From Cyanobacteria bacterium SIG29 (GTDB taxonomy: Bacteria; Cyanobacteriota; Vampirovibrionia; Gastranaerophilales; Gastranaerophilaceae), in assembly GCA_015152515.1 (NCBI GenBank), contig SUTV01000001.1, forward strand, positions 1 to 64,000: a stretch of 64,000 bases of DNA, in the 5' to 3' direction. The notes below the pieces were generated by a model. That model saw nothing but the letters and a program-made list of their open reading frames with translations, was not told where the DNA came from and ran no database searches. This document shows, piece by piece, positions 53,968 to 62,509 of this stretch. Both the position numbers and the translations under genes were made by a program. The first letter of the stretch is position 1. Every line of letters starts with the position of its first letter.

Positions 53968-55167
53968 ATGAAAAATAATCTTATTATTAAATTATTTACT
54001 ATAGTTGTTATTTTCTTTTTATTTGCTACTCAATCTTTTGCAAAAGTAGAAAATAATTTTATTTCAAAAGTTATCATTGACTCACCAACAAGAAATAACT
54101 TTTCTCTTAACCTGTTATTTGATAAAAACTACAAAGGTAGCGCATTTCTACAAAAAATAGAAACAGGCGCTTACTATGTATATTTACCAGATACAACAAC
54201 TAATGGTAAAAGACCACAAATTATATACAACAACAAATACGATAAATCAAAAATAAAACTTAAAATTGAAGAAAAAAGCAATTCAAAAGATAAAACTGGA
54301 TTAAATTATGTCAGAATTACGGTACAAATGGCTGATGATTATCCAATAAAATTAATTTCTGGATTAAATTCTGAATATAAAACAAACTTAATTGTTATGA
54401 AAAATATTGATTACTTAGGATTAACAATGCTTATTTTGTTAGCAATATCAGCATTCTTAATTTTCAAAGTAATGAGAAAATGCAAACCTACAAACAATAT
54501 TTATAGTACACCTTCTCGTTCTTATGAATACTTAAAATCTCAAACAGAATATTTAGATGAAATAAGAAGAACTGGCGAAGAACAAGTACAAAGAACTATT
54601 AGAGAAAAAGAAATTTCTAAAAATAGAATAAGACAAGCTGACAAAAATTCTTTCGATTGCTTTGATATTCCATATGCAGAAGAAACAAATAATTCTAATA
54701 ATGTAGAATTTCATAGCACATTAAATCAAGCGTCAAAATTATTAAAACAAAAACCATCATTAGTAAAATTAAGACATACAAACCCTATTACAAGGGCAGA
54801 CAATAAAGCTTTGGCAGGTTTTGAAATGCCAGCGGTTGAAGATATGTTTCCTAAAAAAAAGGTGGAAAAAAAAAGCCAAAATCAACCTCCACAAGTAGAA
54901 AAACATGCTGAACTACTATCTGTATTAAACATAACCCCTAATAAAGGATTTTACTTAACAACTGTTGATGATACTTTTGCTTTATTTGGGTTTATAAACG
55001 AAAATGTTTTTCTATTTAAAAAATTTAATGACTTATCACAAATAAATTTACAAGCTCGCTTTTATGATAAAAAAGGTGATAACGACGTTTATATCGTTAG
55101 ACTCGATAATTACAAGGCCATGATTGAAATTTCTAATACTTCAATGATGGAATTAGCTAAAATTTAA
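53968..55167 (+). CDS. Envelope protein with AMIN-like ectodomain and one membrane helix
   Basis: The 399-residue protein has a signal peptide (to QSFA), a beta-rich ectodomain of about 120 residues (SKVIIDSPTRNNFSLNLLFD, as in AMIN domains), a membrane helix at about 149-168, and a 230-residue charged cytoplasmic part with a helical start and a beta-rich end. This layout would link the wall to an intracellular process. It is 2 bases upstream of the solute-binding protein gene. Confidence 0.7.
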   Translation: MKNNLIIKLFTIVVIFFLFATQSFAKVENNFISKVIIDSPTRNNFSLNLLFDKNYKGSAFLQKIETGAYYVYLPDTTTNGKRPQIIYNNKYDKSKIKLKIEEKSNSKDKTGLNYVRITVQMADDYPIKLISGLNSEYKTNLIVMKNIDYLGLTMLILLAISAFLIFKVMRKCKPTNNIYSTPSRSYEYLKSQTEYLDEIRRTGEEQVQRTIREKEISKNRIRQADKNSFDCFDIPYAEETNNSNNVEFHSTLNQASKLLKQKPSLVKLRHTNPITRADNKALAGFEMPAVEDMFPKKKVEKKSQNQPPQVEKHAELLSVLNITPNKGFYLTTVDDTFALFGFINENVFLFKKFNDLSQINLQARFYDKKGDNDVYIVRLDNYKAMIEISNTSMMELAKI

Positions 55168-55169
55168 AA

Positions 55170-56330
55170 ATGAAAAAATTTATTTTATTTTTAATAATTA
55201 TAATATGCAGTTTTCTTGCAATTTTATTTGTTAATAAAAAACCAAATGAAGATAAAGTGTCATTTGCAACTTGGGGTTCTCAAAGTGAGATAAAAATAAT
55301 AAAAGAACTAATTAATGATTTTGAAACTTCGACAAAAATCAAAGTTGAACTTATACACATACCACAAAATTATTTTCAAAAAATTCATTTATTATTTGCT
55401 TCAAACCTAGAACCTGATGTGATTTTTATAAATAATCACTATCTTAAAATGTATTCAGATGCAAACTTATTAGAAGATTTAACTCAATATATAAACGAAA
55501 ACGAATACCATAAATCTGCAATAGACTGTCTTAAATCTGATAACAAAATATATGCAATTCCAAGGGATATTTCTTCTTTGGTTTTGTATGTTAATAAAGA
55601 TATTGTTATTGAAAAAAACATTAAAATTAAATCATTAAATGAATTAAAAGAACTAGCAAGCAAATATACAAACGAAAAACATTTTGGAATAAATTACGAA
55701 GAACTACCTTTATTTTGGTTATATTTTTTAAATGCAAATGGTGGTGGGGCAATATCAGATGATGGTAAATCAATAATAATAAATAAAAAAGAAAGCATAA
55801 ATGCATTAAACATATACTCAGATTTTATTAACAAATACCATATAGCTCCAACAAAAGCACAAATAGGAAGCAAAACAACGGCTCAAATGTTTATAAACGG
55901 AGAATTAGCCTTCTATTTAGGTGGGAAATGGATGATGCCTAAATTTAAAGAAACAATTAAATTCAAATTTGAAACAATAGAATTCCCTTCAAGTGAAGAG
56001 AAAAAATTATATGTTGATGCATCAGGCTGGGCAATTAGTAAAAAATCAAAAAACAAAGAAAATGCAATTAAATTAATCCAATTTTTATCAGGCGAAGAAG
56101 CGTCTGAAAAATTTAATAATAGCGGATTAATCACTCCAGCAAGAATAACAAATCAAAACAATACATTTACTCAAATGTTAATAAATACAAAACCAACACC
56201 AACAAACAAAAACTATGGAAAGATTAATGATATACTAAAAGAAAAAGGTTTAAGCGTATTATCTGGAGAAAAAAGAGCAGAAGAAGCCTTTGATACAAAA
56301 ATAATAAGAGAGTTAGAGAGTTTACTATAA
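55170..56330 (+). CDS. Extracellular solute-binding protein, family 1 type
   Basis: The 386-residue protein has an N-terminal hydrophobic anchor (FILFLIIIICSFLAILFV) with no clear lipobox. The family-1 sugar-binding-protein pattern follows: VSFATWGSQSEIKIIKELINDFE, EPDVIFINNHYL, YAIPRDISSLVLYVNK, and the GWAISKKSKNKENAIKLIQFLSG end. Such proteins feed sugars or oligosaccharides to ABC transporters, but no permease or ATPase gene is near. It overlaps the next gene by one base. Confidence 0.85.
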   Translation: MKKFILFLIIIICSFLAILFVNKKPNEDKVSFATWGSQSEIKIIKELINDFETSTKIKVELIHIPQNYFQKIHLLFASNLEPDVIFINNHYLKMYSDANLLEDLTQYINENEYHKSAIDCLKSDNKIYAIPRDISSLVLYVNKDIVIEKNIKIKSLNELKELASKYTNEKHFGINYEELPLFWLYFLNANGGGAISDDGKSIIINKKESINALNIYSDFINKYHIAPTKAQIGSKTTAQMFINGELAFYLGGKWMMPKFKETIKFKFETIEFPSSEEKKLYVDASGWAISKKSKNKENAIKLIQFLSGEEASEKFNNSGLITPARITNQNNTFTQMLINTKPTPTNKNYGKINDILKEKGLSVLSGEKRAEEAFDTKIIRELESLL

Positions 56331-57628
56331 TGGAATTTTTAGAAAGAATTTTCAAATTAAAAGAAAATAATACGAATGTAAAAACTGAAATTTTAGCTGG
56401 GTTAACAACATTTTTTACTATGTCATATTTATTTATTTTAAGCCCTAAAATTTTAGCTACAACAGGACTAGATTTCACCTCAACACTCACTGCAACAGGA
56501 TTATTTGTATTTTTAACAAGTGTTTTTATGGGTTTATACGCAAATAAACCTTATGCCGTAGCACCGTTTTTAGGAGAAACAGCTTTTATTGCTTTTACTG
56601 TTTGCGCAGGGCTAGGCTTTTCAATAAAAACATCTCTAGGAGCAATACTAGTTTGCGGTGTTATTTTATTATTTTTATCAATATTTAATGTAAGAGCATA
56701 CATAGTAAAACAAATACCAGAAGCAATAAAAATAGCTTTCTGTACAGGTTTGGGACTATTTTTTATATTCATAGCGTTAAGAGATATAGGAATAGTAAAC
56801 TTTACACAAAATTCAATTCCGTTAGAAATTGGTAATTTTACAAAATTGCCAATATTTCTAGGTATAATAAGCTTTTTAACATTAATTACTCTTGTTAAAA
56901 AGAAAATTCAAGGTGCTGTATTAATTTCAATTGCACTAACTACAATTTTAGGAATTATTTGTGGAGATGTAGAATTACCAAAAGCTATAATTTCATTGCC
57001 AGCTTCACCAGTTCAATCACTAATGCAAATAGATTTTTCAGGATTATTAAACAAAGATTTTATTCCTATATTCTTTGTTATCTTTTTATTAGTGAATATT
57101 GATACAGCGGGGGCTTTAATAGGTTTAAGCTACAAAACAAATCAAGGAAATGGCGATAATGATTTTAAAAAGCCAATGATTGTTGATTCTATTTCAACAA
57201 TAATAGCACCACTATTTGGAACAACAACTCCAGGCGCATATTTAGATTCTATGACAGGAATCAACGCTGGCGGTAGAACAGGTTTAACTGCAATTACAGT
57301 AGGTTTTCTTTTCTTATTAGGACTTATTTTTACACCAATAATTACTATAATTCCAGCATATGCTTATGCTCCGGCACTTTTATATGTAGGAATTTTAATG
57401 ACAACAGTTATTGAAAACACAGATTTTAAAGATATTTCAGAATTTGCACCAATCATTTTTACAATCAGCACAATGATTTTCACATACAACATTGGTTCTG
57501 GAATTATAGCTGGATTTATTATTTATCCAATTATGAAACTATTATGTGGACAAAAAAATAAAACAAACATAATCACTTGGATTTTGTTTGTTTTATCAAT
57601 AATTTTCTTTATAATTTATCCATATTAG
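56330..57628 (+). CDS. AzgA-type NCS2 purine permease
   Basis: The 432-residue protein has about 12-13 membrane helices. Signature stretches are EILAGLTTFFTMSYLF, VAPFLGETAFIAF, GTTTPGAYLDSMTGINAGGRTGLTA and the final NIGSGIIAGFI, as in the AzgA (hypoxanthine/guanine/adenine) branch. It probably takes up purine bases. It is translationally coupled (TAATG) to the solute-binding protein gene, an odd pairing. Confidence 0.9.
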   Translation: MEFLERIFKLKENNTNVKTEILAGLTTFFTMSYLFILSPKILATTGLDFTSTLTATGLFVFLTSVFMGLYANKPYAVAPFLGETAFIAFTVCAGLGFSIKTSLGAILVCGVILLFLSIFNVRAYIVKQIPEAIKIAFCTGLGLFFIFIALRDIGIVNFTQNSIPLEIGNFTKLPIFLGIISFLTLITLVKKKIQGAVLISIALTTILGIICGDVELPKAIISLPASPVQSLMQIDFSGLLNKDFIPIFFVIFLLVNIDTAGALIGLSYKTNQGNGDNDFKKPMIVDSISTIIAPLFGTTTPGAYLDSMTGINAGGRTGLTAITVGFLFLLGLIFTPIITIIPAYAYAPALLYVGILMTTVIENTDFKDISEFAPIIFTISTMIFTYNIGSGIIAGFIIYPIMKLLCGQKNKTNIITWILFVLSIIFFIIYPY

Positions 57629-57845
57629 ATATTCAACAAAACAAAAGTTGAAAATCTATTTTTTCTATTCATAAATTTAAATAATGCTGACATAATAAGC
57701 TCCTTGTATATATATAAAGTATATATTCATTGTAGAATTGCGTGTTTTTTTAAATAATTAAAATTTCTTAACAAAGAAAAAAAAAGATAAAGTATAAAAA
57801 ATTCATGTCGATAAATAAAATATGGGTGTATTTAAGGAGCAAAAA

Positions 57846-58382
57846 ATGAAGAACAAAAAAACAGTTTGCGAAATTGACATAGAAACTAGCTTGAACGAAG
57901 TAAACAATTTAGAAAATTATATTGGAAATTTTTTAGATAATGAAAATTTTAGTAAGCTAAATTATTTAAGTGATGAAGAAGAAAGACAAAGTATCAATAT
58001 CGATGATACAACAGCTGAATTTGTTTCTATTGATATAGATTCACTTGCTCCATATTCTAAATTAATCACAGAAAAAGAATTCTTTAAAATTGTTGGTTCT
58101 TCAAATGGTAAAACGATTAATAAAAGAAGCGGTCTATATCAAGAAAGCCTATTTGGACATTATTTAGAAGCAAAAGCACTTAAAGATGAAGGCTATATTG
58201 AAGATGTTTTAAAGAAAGCAGTTATTCTTAAATACAACGAAAGTTATGTAAAAAGCTTAATGAATAGCAAAAAATTTATGAAAGAATGGAGAAAAAATTT
58301 CGGTAATTTTTCACCACTAAAAGAACTAAGACAATCAGGAAATTTAAGAAAAATAAATACAATAAAAAATTCAATTTTTTAA
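57846..58382 (+). CDS. Unknown soluble protein
   Basis: The 178-residue protein starts at ATG 57846 after AAGGAG six bases upstream. It has an acidic N-terminal half (ETSLNEVNNLENYIG, EEERQSINIDD) and a basic, helical C-terminal half (KEWRKNFGNFSPLKELRQSG). No known motif or signal peptide is visible. It is a single gene closed by a strong hairpin. Confidence 0.65.
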   Translation: MKNKKTVCEIDIETSLNEVNNLENYIGNFLDNENFSKLNYLSDEEERQSINIDDTTAEFVSIDIDSLAPYSKLITEKEFFKIVGSSNGKTINKRSGLYQESLFGHYLEAKALKDEGYIEDVLKKAVILKYNESYVKSLMNSKKFMKEWRKNFGNFSPLKELRQSGNLRKINTIKNSIF

Positions 58383-58388
58383 AAACAG

Positions 58389-58417
58389 AAAGAAGCGATT
58401 TTATCGCTTCTTTTTTT
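58389..58417 (+). terminator. Intrinsic terminator
   Basis: The stem AAAGAAGCGA with TCGCTTCTTT has a five-base loop and continues into T7. Confidence 0.88.
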
Positions 58418-58458
58418 ATATAATGATATAATTTATTAAGACTAGGGAGAGTTTACTA

Positions 58459-59073
58459 ATGATAAGGTTATTACTTGTAATATGTTTTTTAATAATGACA
58501 TTTAACTTACAAGCAAGTGCAGAAGTATTAGCACATAAAATTTATGCCATATCACATTTTCAATACAACATGGATGAAATACACGAAAATAGTATATTAG
58601 AATTTCATTCAATAGATGATTATAAAATATCTGATGTCGATACAGTGCCACAAAATTCTATTATAACAATTAAAGTTAATAAAATAATTTATGCAAAACG
58701 TGGAAAAAGAGATGGATATTTAAAAGTAAAATTAATTTCCTATACAATACCAGAACAAGATAATAAGACAAAAAATATAAGTAGTAAAAATTTAATTGGT
58801 TCTTTAAAATTGACAACAAAAAAGGACTTAAAAGGGATTGCAAAAAATACAGGCATATCAGTTGTTGGACATGTTCTTAAAGTTCCCGGATTTTCGCAAG
58901 CAGTTGCTGCTACAAAAGGTTTAATAAAGCCAAATCCAAATCAAAATAGACTTCAATCAGTTGGAACAAATGTATATAAAAGTACACCGCTTGTTTATAC
59001 AGAAAAAGGTAAAAATATAAAAATTGATGAAGATTCAATAGTATTAATTAAAATAAAAGAAAAAGACGAATGA
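58459..59073 (+). CDS. Secreted beta-rich protein resembling the SLH protein tail
   Basis: The 204-residue protein has a signal peptide ending at ASA. The beta-rich mature part (PQNSIITIKVNKIIY, GYLKVKLISYTI) leads into an amphipathic Gly/Val segment (GISVVGHVLKVPGFSQAVAATKG) and a final strand DEDSIVLIKIKE. This is the order of elements in the C-terminal domain of the SLH protein at 35528. It overlaps the membrane protein gene by 4 bases. No family is recognised. Confidence 0.65.
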   Translation: MIRLLLVICFLIMTFNLQASAEVLAHKIYAISHFQYNMDEIHENSILEFHSIDDYKISDVDTVPQNSIITIKVNKIIYAKRGKRDGYLKVKLISYTIPEQDNKTKNISSKNLIGSLKLTTKKDLKGIAKNTGISVVGHVLKVPGFSQAVAATKGLIKPNPNQNRLQSVGTNVYKSTPLVYTEKGKNIKIDEDSIVLIKIKEKDE

Positions 59074-60590
59074 GAATATTATTTTTAATTACCCTTTTCC
59101 TATTTTGTATAGGAATGACTTGCATTAATTGCACACCAGATAATGATTTATGGGCAAGATTAATTGCCGGAGAACATATTGTAGAGAACCTAAATGTATT
59201 AAAATATGATTTTTTATCATACACACCAACTCATCCTTGGTATGACCATGAATGGGGTGCTAGTATTTTCTTTTATCTTGCATTAAAACATTTTGGCTCA
59301 GAAGGATTAATAGTATTAAAAGGTATATTAATAGCACTTACAATGTTTTTCTGCTACAAAACAATTGAACTAAACAAGCCAAAATCAACTGTAAGCTACA
59401 ATATCTTATATTTTGCAATAATGTTTCTAGCCGTTGAACAAAATATGGGACAAACAATTAGATGCTTGCTATTTACAAGTTTGTTTTTTTCAATTTTCTT
59501 ATACTTATTAGAAAAAGCACGACAAGGAAAAACAAAAAGCTTAATTTTATTACCAATAATTATGCTATTTTGGTCAAACATACATGGCGGTGCTTTAAGT
59601 GGTATAGGACTTATAGGAATATATTGTGTTGGGGAATTCTTAAACAAAAAACCAATAAAATGGTATATTGTTACCCTATTATCGTCATTAGCGGTTCTAT
59701 TTATAAACCCATATGGAATAGAATATGTTAAATTTTTATTCTACGCAGGAACAATGGATAGAACATTCATTACAGAATGGACAAGTCCATTTGATAAATA
59801 CTATATTGGTGAATATTTAAAATACAAAGTATATTTAGTATTTATAATTTTAACAAGCGCTATTTATTTAATTAAAAATAAAATCAATTACAAGAATCTA
59901 GATAAAACAAAATTACTTATAATACTTGCAATGATTTATTTATCTGTAACACACATAAGACATATTTCCTTTTTTGTATTAACAACAGGGACTCTTTTAT
60001 ATAATGAATTTTACTCAATATTTAACTCATTTATAGATAAATTTAAATTTAAAAATGAAGAAAATAGAAAAACTTTTAATCTTGCAAAAAATGTAATAGT
60101 TTATTTCCTTTTACTATTAATTTCAATTCCACAACTATTAAATACAAACAAAGAAATTAAAATTACAGAAACTAAATATCCAAGATTTGCGATAGAATTT
60201 ATTAAAATAAATAAAATAGAAGGCAATTTATTTATAAATTTTGATTGGGGTAGCTACGCAGCATACAAGCTTTATCCAAACAATTTAATAGTAATGGATG
60301 GAAGATATGAAGAAGTTTATAATCCGGATTTATTATTACAATTAAAAGATTTCCATCTTGTAAAAGACGATTGGTACAAGATAATTAGAGACTATAAAAC
60401 AGATGTAATGATATTAGAAAAAAAATATCCAGTATTTGAAGAAATAAAAAAACATAAAGATTGGAAACTAGTTTTTGAAAACAATTTATCTGGTGTTTTT
60501 ATTCCAACATCTAAATTAAAAAAACATTATTATCTACCAATACCAAATGATGAATATTACAATAAAACATTATTTAATAAATTTAATTAA
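59070..60590 (+). CDS. Multispanning membrane protein, GT-C glycosyltransferase-like
   Basis: The 506-residue protein has about 10-11 membrane helices. An early loop has CTPDNDLWARLIAGEHI and YDFLSYTPTHPWYDHEWG, the acidic and His-rich layout of GT-C glycosyltransferases that use lipid-linked sugars. The C-terminal 100 residues form a soluble domain (FINFDWGSYAAYKLYP, MDGRYEEVYNPDLL). It probably decorates envelope polymers or proteins. The call is by architecture, not by a specific family match. Confidence 0.65.
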   Translation: MRILFLITLFLFCIGMTCINCTPDNDLWARLIAGEHIVENLNVLKYDFLSYTPTHPWYDHEWGASIFFYLALKHFGSEGLIVLKGILIALTMFFCYKTIELNKPKSTVSYNILYFAIMFLAVEQNMGQTIRCLLFTSLFFSIFLYLLEKARQGKTKSLILLPIIMLFWSNIHGGALSGIGLIGIYCVGEFLNKKPIKWYIVTLLSSLAVLFINPYGIEYVKFLFYAGTMDRTFITEWTSPFDKYYIGEYLKYKVYLVFIILTSAIYLIKNKINYKNLDKTKLLIILAMIYLSVTHIRHISFFVLTTGTLLYNEFYSIFNSFIDKFKFKNEENRKTFNLAKNVIVYFLLLLISIPQLLNTNKEIKITETKYPRFAIEFIKINKIEGNLFINFDWGSYAAYKLYPNNLIVMDGRYEEVYNPDLLLQLKDFHLVKDDWYKIIRDYKTDVMILEKKYPVFEEIKKHKDWKLVFENNLSGVFIPTSKLKKHYYLPIPNDEYYNKTLFNKFN

Positions 60591-60593
60591 ACA

Positions 60594-60628
60594 AAAAATA
60601 ACCACAAATAAAATTTGTGGTTATTTTT
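60594..60628. terminator. Bidirectional terminator before the annexin-like gene
   Basis: A stem of about 15 base pairs (AAAAATAACCACAAA with its complement) with a TAAAA loop separates converging genes. Confidence 0.88.
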
Positions 60629-60647
60629 CAAATTAATAAAATATTAT

Positions 60648-62114
60648 CTATTCATCAATAAGGGCATTCAAAATATTATCAACATATTTATCTTCTGCGC
60701 CAAACCAAACACGATCTTCAGTCAATTCGTTCATCAAATCAAAATCTGGATATAAAATTTGGCAAGCCATAATTATTTGAGCTTTTTGATCAGCTGGTAA
60801 TTTATCAAATTTCGACATATAACCAGTTGCATCTGATTTTTGGAAAGCTTGATAATATTCAATAGCACTATCAACTACATCTCCTGGAATATCTTCAACT
60901 GTATTCCATCCGCTAGCTTTAAGAGCTTCTGCCATAGATGCATCATATAATACATTTCTCAATTCAGTTTCTGCACCACCAGAATAATCACCTTGTATTG
61001 CAGACATTAACGAATGTCCATATTTTTCTTCATATGCTTTCATAATTTTTACAATATCGGCGCTATTATAATTTCCACTTAGTAGGTAGTTGCTTACCAC
61101 ATCTTCATCTGTACCCAATTTACCTTCAGTAGCAGAATACAACGCCGCAACTATTGTTTTTACTTGAGCATCACCTAATTGTGAAGCATCACCTTCTGAA
61201 TATGAATTAGCTTTTATCTCATCAATGTTAGTTTTATCATCAGAAATTGGTTTACCCAATTTAGATTTATTAGCTTCAATTGCTTCAGCTCTTGTACAAC
61301 CTGCCAATTTCATATAAGCAGAGATTTCTTTTTCATCTTCTTCAGAATATCTAATATAAGTACCGCGTAAATCTTCTAATACTTGATTGATATCAGCACC
61401 TTCTGGAATAATATCTTGTATTGCTTTAGGATTATTTTTCCAAAAATCAATTACACTAGCTGCATTTGCAAAATCATCCGTATCACTTTCGGTAACAATA
61501 TCATACAAAAGTGCTCTAAGTTCATTTAATGTTGCATCACCAACATCAGCAGTCGCTGGATTTTGAGCTGGTGTTCCATCACCACCGTCACCTAGACCTG
61601 CAGGAGGAGTCTGTTCACCACCACTAGGAGGGGTAACACCATCATCACCACCACCTACTGTTCCATCAGAACCTGTATCTGATGAACTGCCATCAGGTTT
61701 GTAGCCTTCAAGAGCTTCTTCTGAATCTGCTTCACCATAAGAGCTGAAAAACAACGAATCTGAACTAACAAAACCATCTTTTGAAATTAATTTTAATTCA
61801 TCATAAGACAATTTATTATCACCATTTTGGTCAAGAATATCTGCAAATAAAGCCAATTGCTCATCTGTTACAGAAGAACCTTCAACTTGAGGAATTTGTT
61901 TTAAATAATCATTAACAAAATCATCGACAGCCATATCTGACATATCTTCTTTAACTTCAAATAAAGATACATTCTGACCAGCAGCGCTAAATCCCATTTC
62001 TGCAACAGCATCAATGTCATCACTCAGTTCATCAAATCTTTCGCTATTAACTTCTTTAGAGCCATTATTCTTCAGATAATTAATAACGACATCATTCCAA
62101 TTTACTTCAGCCAT
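60648..62114 (-). CDS. EF-hand protein with annexin-like repeat
   Basis: The 488-residue acidic protein starts at ATG 62114 after AAGGAAG. Residues 95-106 form a canonical EF-hand loop (DQNGDNKLSYDE). A Gly/Asp/Pro-rich linker follows (about 130-185). From about residue 312, VKTIVAALYSATEGKLGTDEDVV and the helices ending YEEKYGHSLMSAIQGDYSG match the annexin repeat, including the GxGT calcium-loop pattern and the closing D-x-SG. A weaker related stretch lies around 193-240. Such proteins bind calcium and, in annexins, acidic membranes. No signal peptide is present. Confidence 0.75.
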   Translation of the reverse strand: MAEVNWNDVVINYLKNNGSKEVNSERFDELSDDIDAVAEMGFSAAGQNVSLFEVKEDMSDMAVDDFVNDYLKQIPQVEGSSVTDEQLALFADILDQNGDNKLSYDELKLISKDGFVSSDSLFFSSYGEADSEEALEGYKPDGSSSDTGSDGTVGGGDDGVTPPSGGEQTPPAGLGDGGDGTPAQNPATADVGDATLNELRALLYDIVTESDTDDFANAASVIDFWKNNPKAIQDIIPEGADINQVLEDLRGTYIRYSEEDEKEISAYMKLAGCTRAEAIEANKSKLGKPISDDKTNIDEIKANSYSEGDASQLGDAQVKTIVAALYSATEGKLGTDEDVVSNYLLSGNYNSADIVKIMKAYEEKYGHSLMSAIQGDYSGGAETELRNVLYDASMAEALKASGWNTVEDIPGDVVDSAIEYYQAFQKSDATGYMSKFDKLPADQKAQIIMACQILYPDFDLMNELTEDRVWFGAEDKYVDNILNALIDE

Positions 62115-62138
62115 AACAAACTTCCTTATATTCTTCAA

Positions 62139-62509
62139 TATATCTTTTATCGACTATTTAAAATAAAACTTTAATTTTTTAAAAAACAATATAAAGTTTT
62201 GTTAAGAAGAAATAATTAAAAAAAGCAATTCTCTCAAAAAAAAAAACTTTATATAAGAGTAAGCAGTAGATACTCAAAAGGAGGAAATCGAAACTAAATT
62301 TAAAAAAACACAAAGAGGCACTGTTAAGGGCGAACATAATCAGCCATTTTAGGCGAAATGATTAACAAAAAAATTTTTTTTACTCTCTCTCTTAATATCC
62401 TCGTGTTTATTTGATGTTTGCAAACTCTGCAAACATTTTTTTTTGCTTTTTTACCAAAAATAAAGACAAATATATAGCAAAATTTTATTAATTTGGGTTT
62501 AGTAGAAGT
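62139..62509 (+). other. Intergenic region with a cryptic short transcript
   Basis: This 371-base region contains a strong AAAGGAGG (62277-62284) not followed by a usual start codon, a hairpin with T run (62414-62444), and no good long frame on either strand. See the matching finding. Confidence 0.4.
62414..62444 (+). terminator. Intrinsic terminator of an unassigned transcript
   Basis: The stem ATGTTTGCA with TGCAAACAT has a five-base loop and is followed by T9. No annotated plus-strand gene lies just upstream. Confidence 0.75.
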
